A DNA stretch of 64,000 nucleotides. Source: Corynebacterium phoceense (GTDB taxonomy: Bacteria; Actinomycetota; Actinomycetes; Mycobacteriales; Mycobacteriaceae). The stretch spans positions 562,015 through 626,014 of the forward strand of contig NZ_LT596208.1 of NCBI RefSeq assembly GCF_900092335.1, written 5' to 3'. Below the pieces are notes generated by a model. It had not been told where the DNA came from, did not search any database, and saw only the letters and a list, made by a program, of their open reading frames with translations. Position numbers and translations under genes: made by a program. Positions 34,000-43,378 of this stretch are shown here, piece by piece (the first letter of the stretch is position 1; each line of letters begins with the position of its first letter).

Positions 34000-34839
34000 G
34001 TGAGTTTTCAAGAACGTGTCGAGAGTCATCGTGCCGACCTGAATAAGTCGGACCTCGCGATCGTTGATGTGTTGCTATCCAACCCAGCAGAGGCCGCCTT
34101 GTGGCGCGGCGAAGACGTGGCCGCACGTGCCCGCGTTCATCCCTCTGCCGTGACGCGTACCTCGAAGAAACTCGGCTACAAGGGTTTCCTTGAGCTGCGC
34201 GCGGATCTGCGCGACATGCACTCTGATTTCCTTGCTGGTCACGTGGAGACGCTCAAGCCGCGGGCAGCGACTATGCGCGATGGTTCCACGCTGGGCAACA
34301 TGGTGCAGTCTGAGATTGATAACTTCATTCTCATCCCGAAGAACGTGAAGCAGCGCGATATCGACGCTGCGGCGGATCTCATCATGGAAGGCGAGCGCAT
34401 TTATATCTATGGCCGCAGCGACTCCGCGCTGTTGTCTGAGATGTACTATCGCCGTCTCGGCCGCTTTGGCCTTGCGGTACATGACCTCACCGACCTGACG
34501 GCGCATGAGAATGCGGAGGCTGTGCTCACCATGACGGGTAAGGACGTCCTCATCGTCTTCGAGTTCCGCAAAGCTTCCAGGCAGCTGCGCCACCTCCTCG
34601 CGCACGCGGAGAAAGTTGGCGCACACATCCTGCTCGTGACGGATAATCTGCAGATTCTCTCGCCCATCCCGGATATCGTGCTGGCGTCCCCGCGTGGCGC
34701 CCGCGATGGCTGGCTGTCCATGTCTGTGCCGCTCATGATTGCCAACTCGGTCATCGTGACGATTGGTGAACGATACGCGGAGCGCGTCAAGGAATACCAG
34801 GACCGGCTCGATCGACTCAAGCGCGTCTTCGAGACCTAA
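34000..34839 (+). CDS. RpiR-family (HTH-SIS) transcriptional regulator
   Basis: This 279-residue regulator has an N-terminal RpiR helix-turn-helix (LNKSDLAIVDVLLSNPAEAALWRGEDVAARARVHPSAVTRTSKKLGYKGFLELRADL, about 9-66) and a SIS sugar-isomerase domain (ERIYIYGRSDSALLSEMYYRRLGRFG, about 130-155, then KDVLIVFEFRKASRQL). Such proteins usually sense phosphosugars. GTG at 34000 is probably a leaderless start with TAGACT 7 bases upstream; a TTG at 33967 is the alternative. Its position behind the MFS gene suggests a transporter-regulator unit. The target genes are not certain. Confidence 0.87.
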   Translation: MSFQERVESHRADLNKSDLAIVDVLLSNPAEAALWRGEDVAARARVHPSAVTRTSKKLGYKGFLELRADLRDMHSDFLAGHVETLKPRAATMRDGSTLGNMVQSEIDNFILIPKNVKQRDIDAAADLIMEGERIYIYGRSDSALLSEMYYRRLGRFGLAVHDLTDLTAHENAEAVLTMTGKDVLIVFEFRKASRQLRHLLAHAEKVGAHILLVTDNLQILSPIPDIVLASPRGARDGWLSMSVPLMIANSVIVTIGERYAERVKEYQDRLDRLKRVFET

Positions 34840-34871
34840 GCGCAGCACGCACCATGCGCGCACAATATAAA

Positions 34872-34917
34872 AGCAACGCTGCCGCAGTCCCCAGACGAGG
34901 AGTGCGGCGGCGTTGCT
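34872..34917. terminator. Bidirectional terminator
   Basis: Arms AGCAACGCTGCCGCA (34872-34886) and TGCGGCGGCGTTGCT (34903-34917), one wobble pair, with an A-run before (TTTTAT on the minus strand). It separates the convergent RpiR and OYE genes. Confidence 0.85.
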
Positions 34918-34938
34918 GAGCGGTGAGCGGGAGCGTAA

Positions 34939-36036
34939 CTAGCTAGCGAACGGGTAGTCCGTGTAACCATGTGCGCCACCCACGTAGAAGGTGGCGGGGT
35001 CCGGCTCGTTGAGCTCAAGGCCCTCCTCCCAGCGGCGGGAGAGATCCGGGTTAGCCAGAATCATGCGGCCTACGACGACGGCGTCGACGTAGGGGCGCTC
35101 GATGAGCGCGGCGGCATCGGAAAGCTGGGTGACGGTGGGGAAGCCCGTGTTGAAGAGGACGCGGGTCGTGCCGTTGGCACGGGCTTTCTCCGCAAGGTTC
35201 TGGATAAGCGCGTTCTCCTCGAATCCCCAGAGCAAGGATACGTAGGCGATGTTCAGATCCTTGATGCCGTCGAGGTAGGCACCGTAGGTGGCGGCGACCT
35301 CTGCGTCGTTGTCCTCGGGATCGATGGGCCCCTGGGCATTCATCTTGGGGGACAGGCGGATGGCGACGCGGTCGGCGCCGATTTCCTCGACAAGGGCCTG
35401 GGTGAGCTCGATGAGCAGGCGGGCGCGGTTTTCGGGCGAGCCGCCGTACTCGTCCGTGCGCTGGTTGGAGACGGCGCCCATGAATTCATGGAGCAGGTAT
35501 CCGTTAGCGCCGTGGATTTCGACGCCATCAATGCCGGCGTCGACCGCGCGGCGGGCGGCGGCACGGAACTGTTCGATGATGCGCGGGATCTCCGAGGTCT
35601 CCAAGGCGCGGGGCACCGGGCAGTCTTTGCGGGTCTCGAAGTCGCGTACGGCGGTGCCCGAGGCAATGGCGGACGGTGCCTCCGGTTGCGGGCCGTTCGA
35701 TAGCGTTGTGTGGGACAGGCGGCCGGCATGCATCATCTGCATGAAGATTGTGCCGCCCTTGGCGTGGACGGCGTCCGCAACCCTGGCCCAACCGGCCTGC
35801 TGCTCTGCAGTCTCGATACCGGCCTGACCGGGGAAGGCGCGGGTGGACACCGCGGGGAAGGTGCCCTCGGTGACGACGAGTCCGTTGCTGACACGCTGCG
35901 AGTAATACTCCGCGTGGAGCTCGGTGGGGATGCCGGACTCGCCCGCGCGGGAGCGGGTGAGGGCCGCCATGGTCACGCGGTTGGCCAGCTCGTAACGGCC
36001 GAGGGACAGGGGCTTAAACAGATCGCTCGTGGTCAT
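34939..36036 (-). CDS. NADH:flavin oxidoreductase (Old Yellow Enzyme family)
   Basis: This 365-residue FMN enzyme is a TIM barrel. It starts MTTSDLFKPLSLGRYELANRVTMAALTRSRA, with the catalytic-region segment GVEIHGANGYLLHEFM (about 180-195), DEYGGSPENRARL and the C-terminal phosphate-binding VVVGRMILANPDL. OYE proteins reduce activated C=C bonds (for example N-ethylmaleimide, enones) with NAD(P)H and are often part of electrophile or oxidative-stress defence. The ATG at 36036 fits the family; the open frame upstream is not family-like. Divergent from the aldehyde dehydrogenase gene. Confidence 0.92.
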   Translation of the reverse strand: MTTSDLFKPLSLGRYELANRVTMAALTRSRAGESGIPTELHAEYYSQRVSNGLVVTEGTFPAVSTRAFPGQAGIETAEQQAGWARVADAVHAKGGTIFMQMMHAGRLSHTTLSNGPQPEAPSAIASGTAVRDFETRKDCPVPRALETSEIPRIIEQFRAAARRAVDAGIDGVEIHGANGYLLHEFMGAVSNQRTDEYGGSPENRARLLIELTQALVEEIGADRVAIRLSPKMNAQGPIDPEDNDAEVAATYGAYLDGIKDLNIAYVSLLWGFEENALIQNLAEKARANGTTRVLFNTGFPTVTQLSDAAALIERPYVDAVVVGRMILANPDLSRRWEEGLELNEPDPATFYVGGAHGYTDYPFAS

Positions 36037-36346
36037 GGTGGCTACAACGGCGCGCATCTGTGCTTTATTCCGGGTGCGTTGGTTACGGTTGAATTGGCTA
36101 CCGCCCGGCGGGCCGCGACGGACTCTCGAAACCATGGAAATGACAAAGAAGGCCATCGTCGCCACCGGCGCCACGCATACTTCGGTGGTCGCCACCGCCT
36201 TGGCGGGTATGACGTTGGGCCAGCCGCCACGCCTAAGCCCGAACAGATCTTTATATGCAAAGGTATGACGTGTCTTTGGCGTGGTGAGCCGCGGTCGTCA
36301 CCGTTCTTCATTGAAGGATGCCGGGTGTGCGGGTACGCAGGGGGCC
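36037..36346. other. Divergent promoter region, no gene seen
   Basis: 310 bases between the OYE and aldehyde dehydrogenase genes. No convincing reading frame, terminator or repeat was found. It should hold promoters for both. Confidence 0.5.
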
Positions 36347-37756
36347 ATGGCTGATTTCGCATTAAATAACCCGAACACTGGTAAGCAAGAAGAGACTTTT
36401 CAGCGCATCGCGGACTCCGATCGCGATGGCATCTTAGACCGCTCCACGGCGGCCTTTAAGGAGTGGAGCGCGACAAGCATCGATGAGCGCGCCGCCGTGC
36501 TGGCGCGTACCGCGGACCTCTACGAGGAGCGCGCGGAGGAACTCGCCGAGCACATCGGATGTGAGATGGGCAAGCTCACGCGTTGGGGCAAGGCGGAGAT
36601 TTCTATCGTCGCCGACATTTACCGGTACTACGCCGAGCACGCGCACGAGCTGCTCGCGGACGAGGAACTCCCGGCGCAGGGTGCCATTCACAGCTACGTG
36701 CGCAAGGACCCGCTTGGCCCGCTGCTAGGCATCATGCCGTGGAATTTCCCGTACTACCAGGTCGCCCGTTTCGCTGCTCCCAACCTGTTGCTGGGCAACA
36801 CCATCGTGCTGAAGCATGCGTCGATTTGCCCGCTGTCCTCCCAGGACTGTGAGGATCTGCTCGTCGAGGCGGGCCTGCCCAAGGACGCGTATATCAATAT
36901 CTACGCCTCGGGCTCCCAGATGGATGACTTCGTGGCGGATAAGCGCATCAAGGGCGTCTCGCTCACCGGCTCCGAGGGCGCTGGCGCTGCCGTGGCGAAG
37001 ACCGCAGGCGAAAACTACAAGAAGTCCGTGCTCGAGCTGGGCGGCAACGATCCGTTCATCGTTCTCGACGACGCGAAGCTTGAGTGGGTTCTGGACCAGT
37101 ACCTGCCCATCCGCATGTATAACACCGGCCAGGCGTGCAACGCGCCCAAGCGCCTTATCGTCATGGAAGACTTCTACGACCGCACCGTCGAGTACCTCGA
37201 GGAGAAGATCGGTGCGATGAAGGTCGGCTCCTTCGACGACGAGAACGCGGACATCGGACCGCTGTCCTCCATCGACGCGCGCGACGAGATTGTTGAGCGA
37301 CTCGAGAAGGCTGCGCAGAACGGTGAGGCCACCATTCGTGTGGGTGGCAAGGCCCTTGATCGCGAGGGCGCCTACATGGAGCCCACGCTGCTCACCGACG
37401 TCGACCCGAAGGCAGACGTGGGCTGCAACGAGATCTTCGGTCCCGTCGCCATCGTCTACAAGGTCAAGGACGCAGACGAGGCCGTGAAGGTGGCTAACGA
37501 GGCCTCCGAGTACGGCCTGTCCGGCTCCGTGTGGGGCGCCGACGTGGAGGCTGCTGCGAAGGTCGCCTCCCAGCTCAAAGACGGCATGACCTTCGTCAAC
37601 GAGGCCTCCGTGACCGCCGCTGGCCTGCCCTTCGGCGGCGTGGGCCGTTCCGGCTACGGCCGTGAGCTCGCACGCTGGGGCGTGGGCGAGTTCGTCAATG
37701 AGCACCTGTTCCGCGTCTCCGGACAAGACGACGCTGGACTGTCGCCCGTCCTCTAA
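36347..37756 (+). CDS. NAD(P)-dependent aldehyde dehydrogenase (succinate-semialdehyde dehydrogenase type)
   Basis: This 469-residue aldehyde dehydrogenase oxidises an aldehyde to an acid. Motifs: PWNFPYYQVARFAAPNLLLGN, GVSLTGSEGAGAAVA, catalytic Glu in LELGGNDPFIVLDD (about 229), catalytic Cys in NTGQACNAPKR (about 264) and EIFGPVAIVYKV. The subgroup (SLTGSEGAG, GGNDPFIV) matches bacterial succinate-semialdehyde dehydrogenases such as GabD2; other aldehydes are possible. ATG at 36347 follows a weak site; the frame is open to 36281. A terminator follows at 37807. Confidence 0.88.
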   Translation: MADFALNNPNTGKQEETFQRIADSDRDGILDRSTAAFKEWSATSIDERAAVLARTADLYEERAEELAEHIGCEMGKLTRWGKAEISIVADIYRYYAEHAHELLADEELPAQGAIHSYVRKDPLGPLLGIMPWNFPYYQVARFAAPNLLLGNTIVLKHASICPLSSQDCEDLLVEAGLPKDAYINIYASGSQMDDFVADKRIKGVSLTGSEGAGAAVAKTAGENYKKSVLELGGNDPFIVLDDAKLEWVLDQYLPIRMYNTGQACNAPKRLIVMEDFYDRTVEYLEEKIGAMKVGSFDDENADIGPLSSIDARDEIVERLEKAAQNGEATIRVGGKALDREGAYMEPTLLTDVDPKADVGCNEIFGPVAIVYKVKDADEAVKVANEASEYGLSGSVWGADVEAAAKVASQLKDGMTFVNEASVTAAGLPFGGVGRSGYGRELARWGVGEFVNEHLFRVSGQDDAGLSPVL

Positions 37757-37806
37757 TCTGGCGTAGCTTTCGTTAGCGTGAACATGCGCTAACACCTCGC
37801 ATAAGG

Positions 37807-37840
37807 ACGGCGTCCACGATGGAATCGTGGGTGCCGTTTC
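37807..37840 (+). terminator. Terminator after the aldehyde dehydrogenase gene
   Basis: 14-bp stem (37807-37820 with 37824-37837, two G-T pairs), loop GGA, followed by TTCGTGTT. Confidence 0.75.
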
Positions 37841-38013
37841 GTGTTGCGGGCATACTGCGGGAAGGGGAGAGGCGCGACCGGAACTAGCAACCGGGACGAG
37901 CCATTGTGACCATTCGGGTGGGGAGCGCACCGCGGTGTTTCCGCCCACCAACACGTAACTATTTGTGTATTCAATGGTGTTTATTGCCTGCGTCAAGTAG
38001 TGTGGGTGGAGCA

Positions 38014-40101
38014 ATGAGCATTACCGATAACGCCACCGGCGGCGTCAACGAACCGGAAGAAAATTTCAATCAGTCGGAATCTCAGGAAAACACGCAAGGT
38101 GTCGTGGCAGGCAATGCCACGGATAACGTCGTGGCAGATAGCGCCACGGACTCGAATGACAACGACACCAGGGCTGCGGCAACTTCTGAGGACACCGGCG
38201 CCGAATCTGAGGATTCGGCCAATGACGACTCCCAGGGGTTTGCGCACCTCGGTCTACCTGAAGAAGTTCAGGAGGCCGTTGCCAAGGTGGGCTACACCAC
38301 CCCTTCACCCATTCAGGCAGAGACCATTCCGATCTTGATGGAGGGCCGCGACGTCGTGGGCCTTGCACAGACCGGTACGGGTAAAACCGCAGCGTTCGCG
38401 CTGCCGGTCCTGTCCCAGATCGATCCGGATGCCCGCCACCCGCAGGCCCTCGTTCTCGCGCCGACGCGTGAGCTCGCCCTGCAGGTCGCAGACTCCTTCC
38501 AGTCCTTCGCGGACCACCTAGGCCGCATTGAAATCCTGCCCATCTATGGTGGTCAGGCCTACGGCATCCAGCTCTCGGGCTTGCGCCGTGGCGCACAGGT
38601 CATCGTCGGCACCCCGGGTCGCGTCATCGACCACTTGGAGAAGGGCTCGCTGGACATCTCGCAGCTGCGCTTTCTCGTGCTCGATGAGGCGGACGAGATG
38701 CTCAACATGGGCTTCCAGGAAGACGTCGAGCGCATCCTCGAAGATACTCCGGAAGACAAGCAGGTCGCACTCTTCTCCGCGACCATGCCCAATGGCATTC
38801 GCCGCCTGTCCAAGCAGTACCTCAATGAACCTGCTGAGGTTACCGTCAAGTCTGAGCGCCGCACGAACGACAACATCACGCAGCGCTACCTGCTTACGGC
38901 ACACCGCCAGAAGATGGATGCGTTCACGCGCATCCTGGAGGTCATCGAATACGACGGCATGATTGTCTTCTGCCGCACGAAGCACGAGACCGAAGAAGTT
39001 GCAGACACCCTGCGCGACGCCGGCTACAACGCGGCCGCCATTAACGGCGACATCGCGCAGCAGCAGCGTGAGCGCACCGTCGACCAGCTCAAGGATGGCC
39101 GCTTGGACATCCTCGTCGCGACAGACGTCGCGGCCCGTGGCTTGGACGTGGACCGCATCACGCACGTCATCAACTACGATATTCCGAATGACACGGAGTC
39201 CTATGTCCACCGCATCGGCCGTACCGGTCGTGCCGGCCGCACAGGCGAGGCCATCCTCTTCGTCACCCCGCGTGAGCGTCGCATGCTCCGTTCCATTGAG
39301 CGCGTGACCAATGCTCGCCTCGAGGAAATGGATCTGCCCAGCGTCGACGAGGTCAACGCGAAGCGCAAGGAGAAGTTCGCGGCGTCTATCGGCGAGTCTC
39401 TCGAGGACAAGCAGATGGAGCTCTTCCGCGGCCTCGTGCGCAAGTACTCGGAGACCAACAATGTGGCCATGGACGACATTGCCGCCGCACTCGCCGTGCA
39501 GCTGCAGGGAGGCCAGGAGTTCCTACTCAAGGAGCAACCGAAGTCCAAGCGTGACCGCCGCGACCGTGACCGCTTTGAGCGCGACGACCGTCGTGACCGC
39601 GACCGCGGTGGCTTCCGTGGCCGCGGCGACCGTGGTGATCGCGGCCCGCGTCGTCCTGACGGTGACTTTGTTACCTACCGCCTTGATGTCGGCAAGCGCC
39701 AGAATGTCCGCCCCGGTGCCATCGTCGGCGCCCTGGCCAACGAAGGTGGCTTGACCTCCAAGGACTTCGGTCGCATTACCATCGCCGTGGGGCATACCCT
39801 GGTTGACCTGCCGAAGGACATGGATCCGGCCGTGCTCGACCGTCTCAAGGACACGCGCATTTCCGGCCAGCTCATCAACATTACGAAGGACACTGGTCGT
39901 CCGCCGCGTCGCGACAACGATCGTGGTGGCCGTGACGATCGCCGCGGAGGCTACCGTGGCGGCCGCGACCGTGATGACCGCCGTGGTGGCCGTGACGATC
40001 GCCGTGGTGGTTACCGTGGTGGCCGCGACCGTGATGACCGCCGTGGTGGTTTCCGCGGTAGCCGCGACCGTGATGACCGTCGCGGTGGCTGGCGCGACTA
40101 G
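38014..40101 (+). CDS. DEAD-box RNA helicase with DbpA domain and RGG-type tail
   Basis: This 695-residue ATP-dependent RNA helicase is of the DeaD/CsdA type. After an acidic N-terminal extension (about 1-72) come the Q motif (GFAHLGLPEEV, PSPIQAETIP), AQTGTGKT, PTRELALQ, DEADEMLNMGF, SATMP, ATDVAARGLDVD and YVHRIGRTGRAGR. A DbpA RNA-binding domain lies at about 550-630, followed by a basic tail of Arg/Gly/Asp repeats (RGGYRGGRDRDD type). The same tail is encoded by a direct-repeat DNA array. It is expected in ribosome assembly and mRNA decay and in the cold. ATG at 38014 follows GTGGAG. Confidence 0.92.
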   Translation: MSITDNATGGVNEPEENFNQSESQENTQGVVAGNATDNVVADSATDSNDNDTRAAATSEDTGAESEDSANDDSQGFAHLGLPEEVQEAVAKVGYTTPSPIQAETIPILMEGRDVVGLAQTGTGKTAAFALPVLSQIDPDARHPQALVLAPTRELALQVADSFQSFADHLGRIEILPIYGGQAYGIQLSGLRRGAQVIVGTPGRVIDHLEKGSLDISQLRFLVLDEADEMLNMGFQEDVERILEDTPEDKQVALFSATMPNGIRRLSKQYLNEPAEVTVKSERRTNDNITQRYLLTAHRQKMDAFTRILEVIEYDGMIVFCRTKHETEEVADTLRDAGYNAAAINGDIAQQQRERTVDQLKDGRLDILVATDVAARGLDVDRITHVINYDIPNDTESYVHRIGRTGRAGRTGEAILFVTPRERRMLRSIERVTNARLEEMDLPSVDEVNAKRKEKFAASIGESLEDKQMELFRGLVRKYSETNNVAMDDIAAALAVQLQGGQEFLLKEQPKSKRDRRDRDRFERDDRRDRDRGGFRGRGDRGDRGPRRPDGDFVTYRLDVGKRQNVRPGAIVGALANEGGLTSKDFGRITIAVGHTLVDLPKDMDPAVLDRLKDTRISGQLINITKDTGRPPRRDNDRGGRDDRRGGYRGGRDRDDRRGGRDDRRGGYRGGRDRDDRRGGFRGSRDRDDRRGGWRD
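39924..40095 (+). repeat. Tandem repeat array encoding the RGG tail
   Basis: The phrase GGCCGCGACCGTGATGACCG recurs in near-identical copies separated by GGTGG, TTCCGCGG and similar linkers. It encodes GRDRDDRRGG units within the helicase gene. Such arrays can change copy number between strains. Confidence 0.8.
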
Positions 40102-40125
40102 CCAGCTAGACGCCTAGACCGCAGA

Positions 40126-40172
40126 AAAGACCCGGCCAGCGGACTCGAGAGGAGTTCGCTGGCCGGGTCTTT
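40126..40172. terminator. Bidirectional terminator after the helicase gene
   Basis: 21-base arms (40126-40146 and 40152-40172; first part AAAGACCCGGCCAGC), loop GAGAG, ending in TTT on the plus strand and AAA on the other. It lies between the convergent helicase and 40238-40705 genes. Confidence 0.92.
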
Positions 40173-40237
40173 CGCATGTGGTTGGCGCCGGGGACAACAC
40201 GGTACCGAGCGCGCGAGGACGCGCAAGGCGAGGCGCG

Positions 40238-40705
40238 TTAAATGAACATGAGGATCGCGATGATGATCCACAGCAGGTTGAAGATGCCGGAGAACATCGC
40301 AATCTGGGAGCGGGACTTCTCCAGATCGACCGGCTTATCGGCCGGGGCAGCAGCCTGCACAGTGTCGGTGTCGCCGCCCAGAGCCGCGACGACAGCCTTT
40401 TGCTTGGGGATGACGACGAAAATGAGCAGAGCCCAGGCGATGATGGCGAGAGCGATGGAGGCGTGGAACTGACCCTGCTTGCCGTAGGTCGCCAGATCCG
40501 TGAGGAACACGGCGACGCCGAGGACCGGGACCATGGCGGAGAAGAGACCGTAGGTCTTCGTGATGCGGTGCAGGACGTTGAGCGCGCCGGTGTTGCCGCC
40601 CTTGGCGGTGGCGATCTGGGCCGGGAACATGGAGGTAGAGACCATGACCGGGCCGACGAGCAGGATGGCAGCGATGACGTGGATTGCGATGGCGAGAGTA
40701 GTCAT
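40238..40705 (-). CDS. Small integral membrane protein (four helices)
   Basis: This 155-residue protein starts MTTLAIAIHVIAAILLVGPVMVS and shows four hydrophobic helices: 3-22, about 45-65, about 72-95 and the C-terminal FSGIFNLLWIIIAILMFI. A short polar loop with AAPADKPVDLEKSRSQ precedes the last helix. The ATG follows AGGTCACCCC. I recognise no specific family. It resembles small conserved membrane proteins of DUF2269 type by size and layout only. Confidence 0.7.
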   Translation of the reverse strand: MTTLAIAIHVIAAILLVGPVMVSTSMFPAQIATAKGGNTGALNVLHRITKTYGLFSAMVPVLGVAVFLTDLATYGKQGQFHASIALAIIAWALLIFVVIPKQKAVVAALGGDTDTVQAAAPADKPVDLEKSRSQIAMFSGIFNLLWIIIAILMFI

Positions 40706-40826
40706 GGGGTGACCTGTCTGAAGACCTTTCGTTGTGTGCTTCGTGCACGCAGGCAAGCCGCCTGCGGCCATTAGGGAACTAGCCTATAGGCGAACAGGGT
40801 CTTTCGCGAACCGGGGGCACGGGGAA

Positions 40827-41498
40827 TTACAACCGGCAGGCGCGACGCACTGCTCTATGGTCCGCGGCCGGCAACGGTAGGGAATAGGCGTAGGCGACGG
40901 CGGCCAGCCGCTGAGCGTACCAGCAATGCCGCGTGCGCGCGGGCGGCATCCAGCGCGAGGGGAGTTGGTCAGACTTGTCTTGGTTGGCCGCGCGCGTGGT
41001 GATAACCAGGTTGAGCGGGTCGTTGGCAAACTCCACGCGCCGCGCGTCGTCCCACGCCCAGGCGCCCATGTCCCACGCGGCGGCAAGCGGAAAGACGTGG
41101 TCAGCCTCGAGCCTTTCCGTGGAGAAGACGCGCGTGTCGGCATAGAGATCTTCAATGACAGCAGCCGGTTCGCAGCTCGTGGCGCGCGGACGCGACTGCA
41201 CGGCAAGCGCTGCCTCCCGGGACGTGCAGTGCTCGAGACCCGTCACGCGTGCCCTGCCCCAGCCGTCGCCAAAGGCCTCGCGCTCGTAGCCCACGACGCG
41301 GTGGCGCTCGCCCGGGGCGACGGGGACGGCGGTGAGGAGGGTGCGAGGTTCTGGAAGGGTGGCATCGGTAGGCCCTGGCGGAAACAGCCAGGCGGGAGGA
41401 CTGAGCCAGCGGGGCACGAGAAAGGCGAGGGTGGCGAGAGTGAGGAGAAAAACGTACACGCGCCGGGCAGTCACGGAGTCGCGAAGAAAAGCATTCAC
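40827..41498 (-). CDS. Membrane-anchored HNH nuclease-type protein (DUF1524)
   Basis: This 223-residue protein has one N-terminal membrane helix (VYVFLLTLATLAFLVP, about 14-29), so the rest probably faces the outside. The nuclease part holds LEADHVFPLAAAWDMGAWAW (His as part of the beta-beta-alpha metal site, about 130-150), FANDPLNLVITTRAANQDKSDQLPSRWMPP (Asn, and Lys/Ser) and a C-terminal RHCWYAQRL. This matches the DUF1524/GmrSD C-terminal HNH domain found in secreted corynebacterial and mycobacterial nucleases. It lies 52 bases downstream of putP on the same strand and may be cotranscribed with it. The role is unproven: nutrient scavenging or defence. Confidence 0.85.
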   Translation of the reverse strand: MNAFLRDSVTARRVYVFLLTLATLAFLVPRWLSPPAWLFPPGPTDATLPEPRTLLTAVPVAPGERHRVVGYEREAFGDGWGRARVTGLEHCTSREAALAVQSRPRATSCEPAAVIEDLYADTRVFSTERLEADHVFPLAAAWDMGAWAWDDARRVEFANDPLNLVITTRAANQDKSDQLPSRWMPPARTRHCWYAQRLAAVAYAYSLPLPAADHRAVRRACRL

Positions 41499-41550
41499 GA
41501 CTTAGTTGGACTGGCCGGCGCGGCGAAAGGTTCCGCGTAGACGGTGCTCG

Positions 41551-43101
41551 TTAATCGGCGGCGCCTTCGAACTGGAAGTTCTTATCGCGGTTGGCCTTCG
41601 CGATGAGCTCCTGTGCGGCGTCGAACTCCGCGGTAGTCTCCGGGCGAGGTGCGGCGGTGGCAAGCGACACGACCCAGGTGACGATCGCGGCGGCGGCGAA
41701 GCCGGGGACAATCTCGTAGATAAGGTCGCCCAGGGAGGTCATGCCCCACACGATGGTGACGACGGCACCGGTAATCATGCCTGCGATGGCGCCAGGGGCG
41801 TTGAGACGCTTCCAGAACAGGGAGAACAGAACCAGTGGGCCGAAGGCGGCGCCGAAGCCGGCCCAGGCGAAGGAGACGAGGCCCAAGATGGAGTCGTTCG
41901 GATTAATCGCGAGCACGGCGGCGAGGACGGCGACGGCGACGACGGCGGTGCGCGAGAGGTTCATCATGACCGCGTCCGAGGGCTTGTCTTTCTTGACGAT
42001 GGTGAAGAGATCCTCGATGAGCGAGGAGGAGACGACGAGCAGCTGCGAGGACATCGTCGACATAATGGCGGCAAGGACCGCGGTGAGCACGAGGCCGGCG
42101 ACGAGCGGGTGGAACATGATCTGCGCCATGTCCAAGAAGATGGTCTCGTAATTCTCCTGGTCCGTAATCGAGTGGTCGGTGTTGGTGAAGAAGACCGTAC
42201 CGGCCAGCGCCACGAAGACGGCGCCGAGGATGGACAGAGCCATCCAGCCAATGCCCACGCGGCGGCCCGTGGCGGCATCGGCAGGCGAGCGCAGCGCCAT
42301 GAAGCGCACGATGATGTGCGGCTGGCCGAAGTAGCCCAGGCCCCAAGCGAGGTTGCCGATGATGACAGCGGCGGAGACGCCGGAGAACAGCGAGAAATAC
42401 TGTGGGTTCTCAATAGCGCCGCCCGTGGCGTAGGGGTTCTCCGCAGCGAAGGAGAAGATATCGGCCGGGTTATCCAGCGCGATGATCGCCATGACGGGGA
42501 CGATAATGAGCGCGGCGAACATGAGCATGCCCTGAACTGCGTCCGTGTAGGACACCGCGAGGAAGCCGCCGATGAAGGTGTAGGCCACCGTCACCGCAGC
42601 AACGATGAGCATGCCGGTCAAGTAGTCGCCCTGGAACGTCGACTCGAAATAGCGGCCGCCGGAGACCATGCCGGAGGAGACGTAGAAGGTAAAGAAGAAG
42701 ATGATGACGAGTGCAGCGACGATACGCAGCACGCGCGAGTGATCGTGCACGCGGTTTTCAAAGAAGGAGGGCACCGTAATCGAGTTGTTGGCGACCTCCG
42801 AGTAGGCACGCAGGCGCGGGGCCACGAGCTTCCAGTTGAACCAGGCGCCGACGGTAAGACCGATGGCCATCCACAGCTCGGAGAAACCGGTGAGGAAGAG
42901 CGCGCCGGGCAGGCCCATGAGCAGCCAACCGGACATATCCGAGGCGCCGGCCGAAAGCGCCGCGACGAAGGGGTTGAGACCACGCCCACCCAGGACGTAG
43001 TCGTCATACTGGCTCGTCTGCTTGTACGACCAATAACCGATCGCAAGCATGACAAAGAGATAAATGATGATGGCGAGTACGTACCAGGTTGAGGTAGTCA
43101 C
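41551..43101 (-). CDS. putP: Sodium/proline symporter
   Basis: PutP imports L-proline with sodium. The 516-residue protein has about 13 transmembrane helices and SSS-family signatures: YVLGGRGLNPFVAALSAGASDMSGWLLMGLPGALFLTG (sodium and proline region, about 35-72), GLGYFGQPHIIVRFMALRS and SSQLLVVSSSLIEDLF. GTG start at 43101 after AAAGGAGG; the protein begins MTTSTWYVLAI. In C. glutamicum putP has the same neighbour relation to genes further on, from memory. It is divergent from the SNF2 helicase gene across about 280 bases. Confidence 0.93.
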   Translation of the reverse strand: MTTSTWYVLAIIIYLFVMLAIGYWSYKQTSQYDDYVLGGRGLNPFVAALSAGASDMSGWLLMGLPGALFLTGFSELWMAIGLTVGAWFNWKLVAPRLRAYSEVANNSITVPSFFENRVHDHSRVLRIVAALVIIFFFTFYVSSGMVSGGRYFESTFQGDYLTGMLIVAAVTVAYTFIGGFLAVSYTDAVQGMLMFAALIIVPVMAIIALDNPADIFSFAAENPYATGGAIENPQYFSLFSGVSAAVIIGNLAWGLGYFGQPHIIVRFMALRSPADAATGRRVGIGWMALSILGAVFVALAGTVFFTNTDHSITDQENYETIFLDMAQIMFHPLVAGLVLTAVLAAIMSTMSSQLLVVSSSLIEDLFTIVKKDKPSDAVMMNLSRTAVVAVAVLAAVLAINPNDSILGLVSFAWAGFGAAFGPLVLFSLFWKRLNAPGAIAGMITGAVVTIVWGMTSLGDLIYEIVPGFAAAAIVTWVVSLATAAPRPETTAEFDAAQELIAKANRDKNFQFEGAAD

Positions 43102-43372
43102 TCACGCCTCCTTTGGTTGTAGAGAGTCGTGTACTGCGGGAGTTGTGCTCTGTAAGGGGGCCCGCGGTGAGCGTAAGCCACACACAGAGTTGCGCAGGAC
43201 ACAGCGTGACCTACGGATGAGTCTGTCCCGCACTATGGTACGGAACACACTGGTGGATCGTGGCGTTTTAGTCAAATCATTCTATAAACCCGAACCTACG
43301 TGCGATAGCGCTGCGGCTTACAGTGCGGCGTCCAGCGAAAACCCGACAGGCGGCGCGGTGGGGTCAGAATGT

Positions 43373-43378
43373 TAGAAT
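43373..43378 (+). promoter_or_regulatory. -10 box of leaderless SNF2-helicase gene
   Basis: TAGAAT, 7 bases before ATG 43386, overlapping an upstream in-frame ATG at 43377. This decides the downstream start. Confidence 0.6.

Noticed and set aside
39924..40095. Repeat array considered as CRISPR
   Set aside because: The repeats are in frame inside a helicase gene, encode RGG units and lack unique spacers of regular length.
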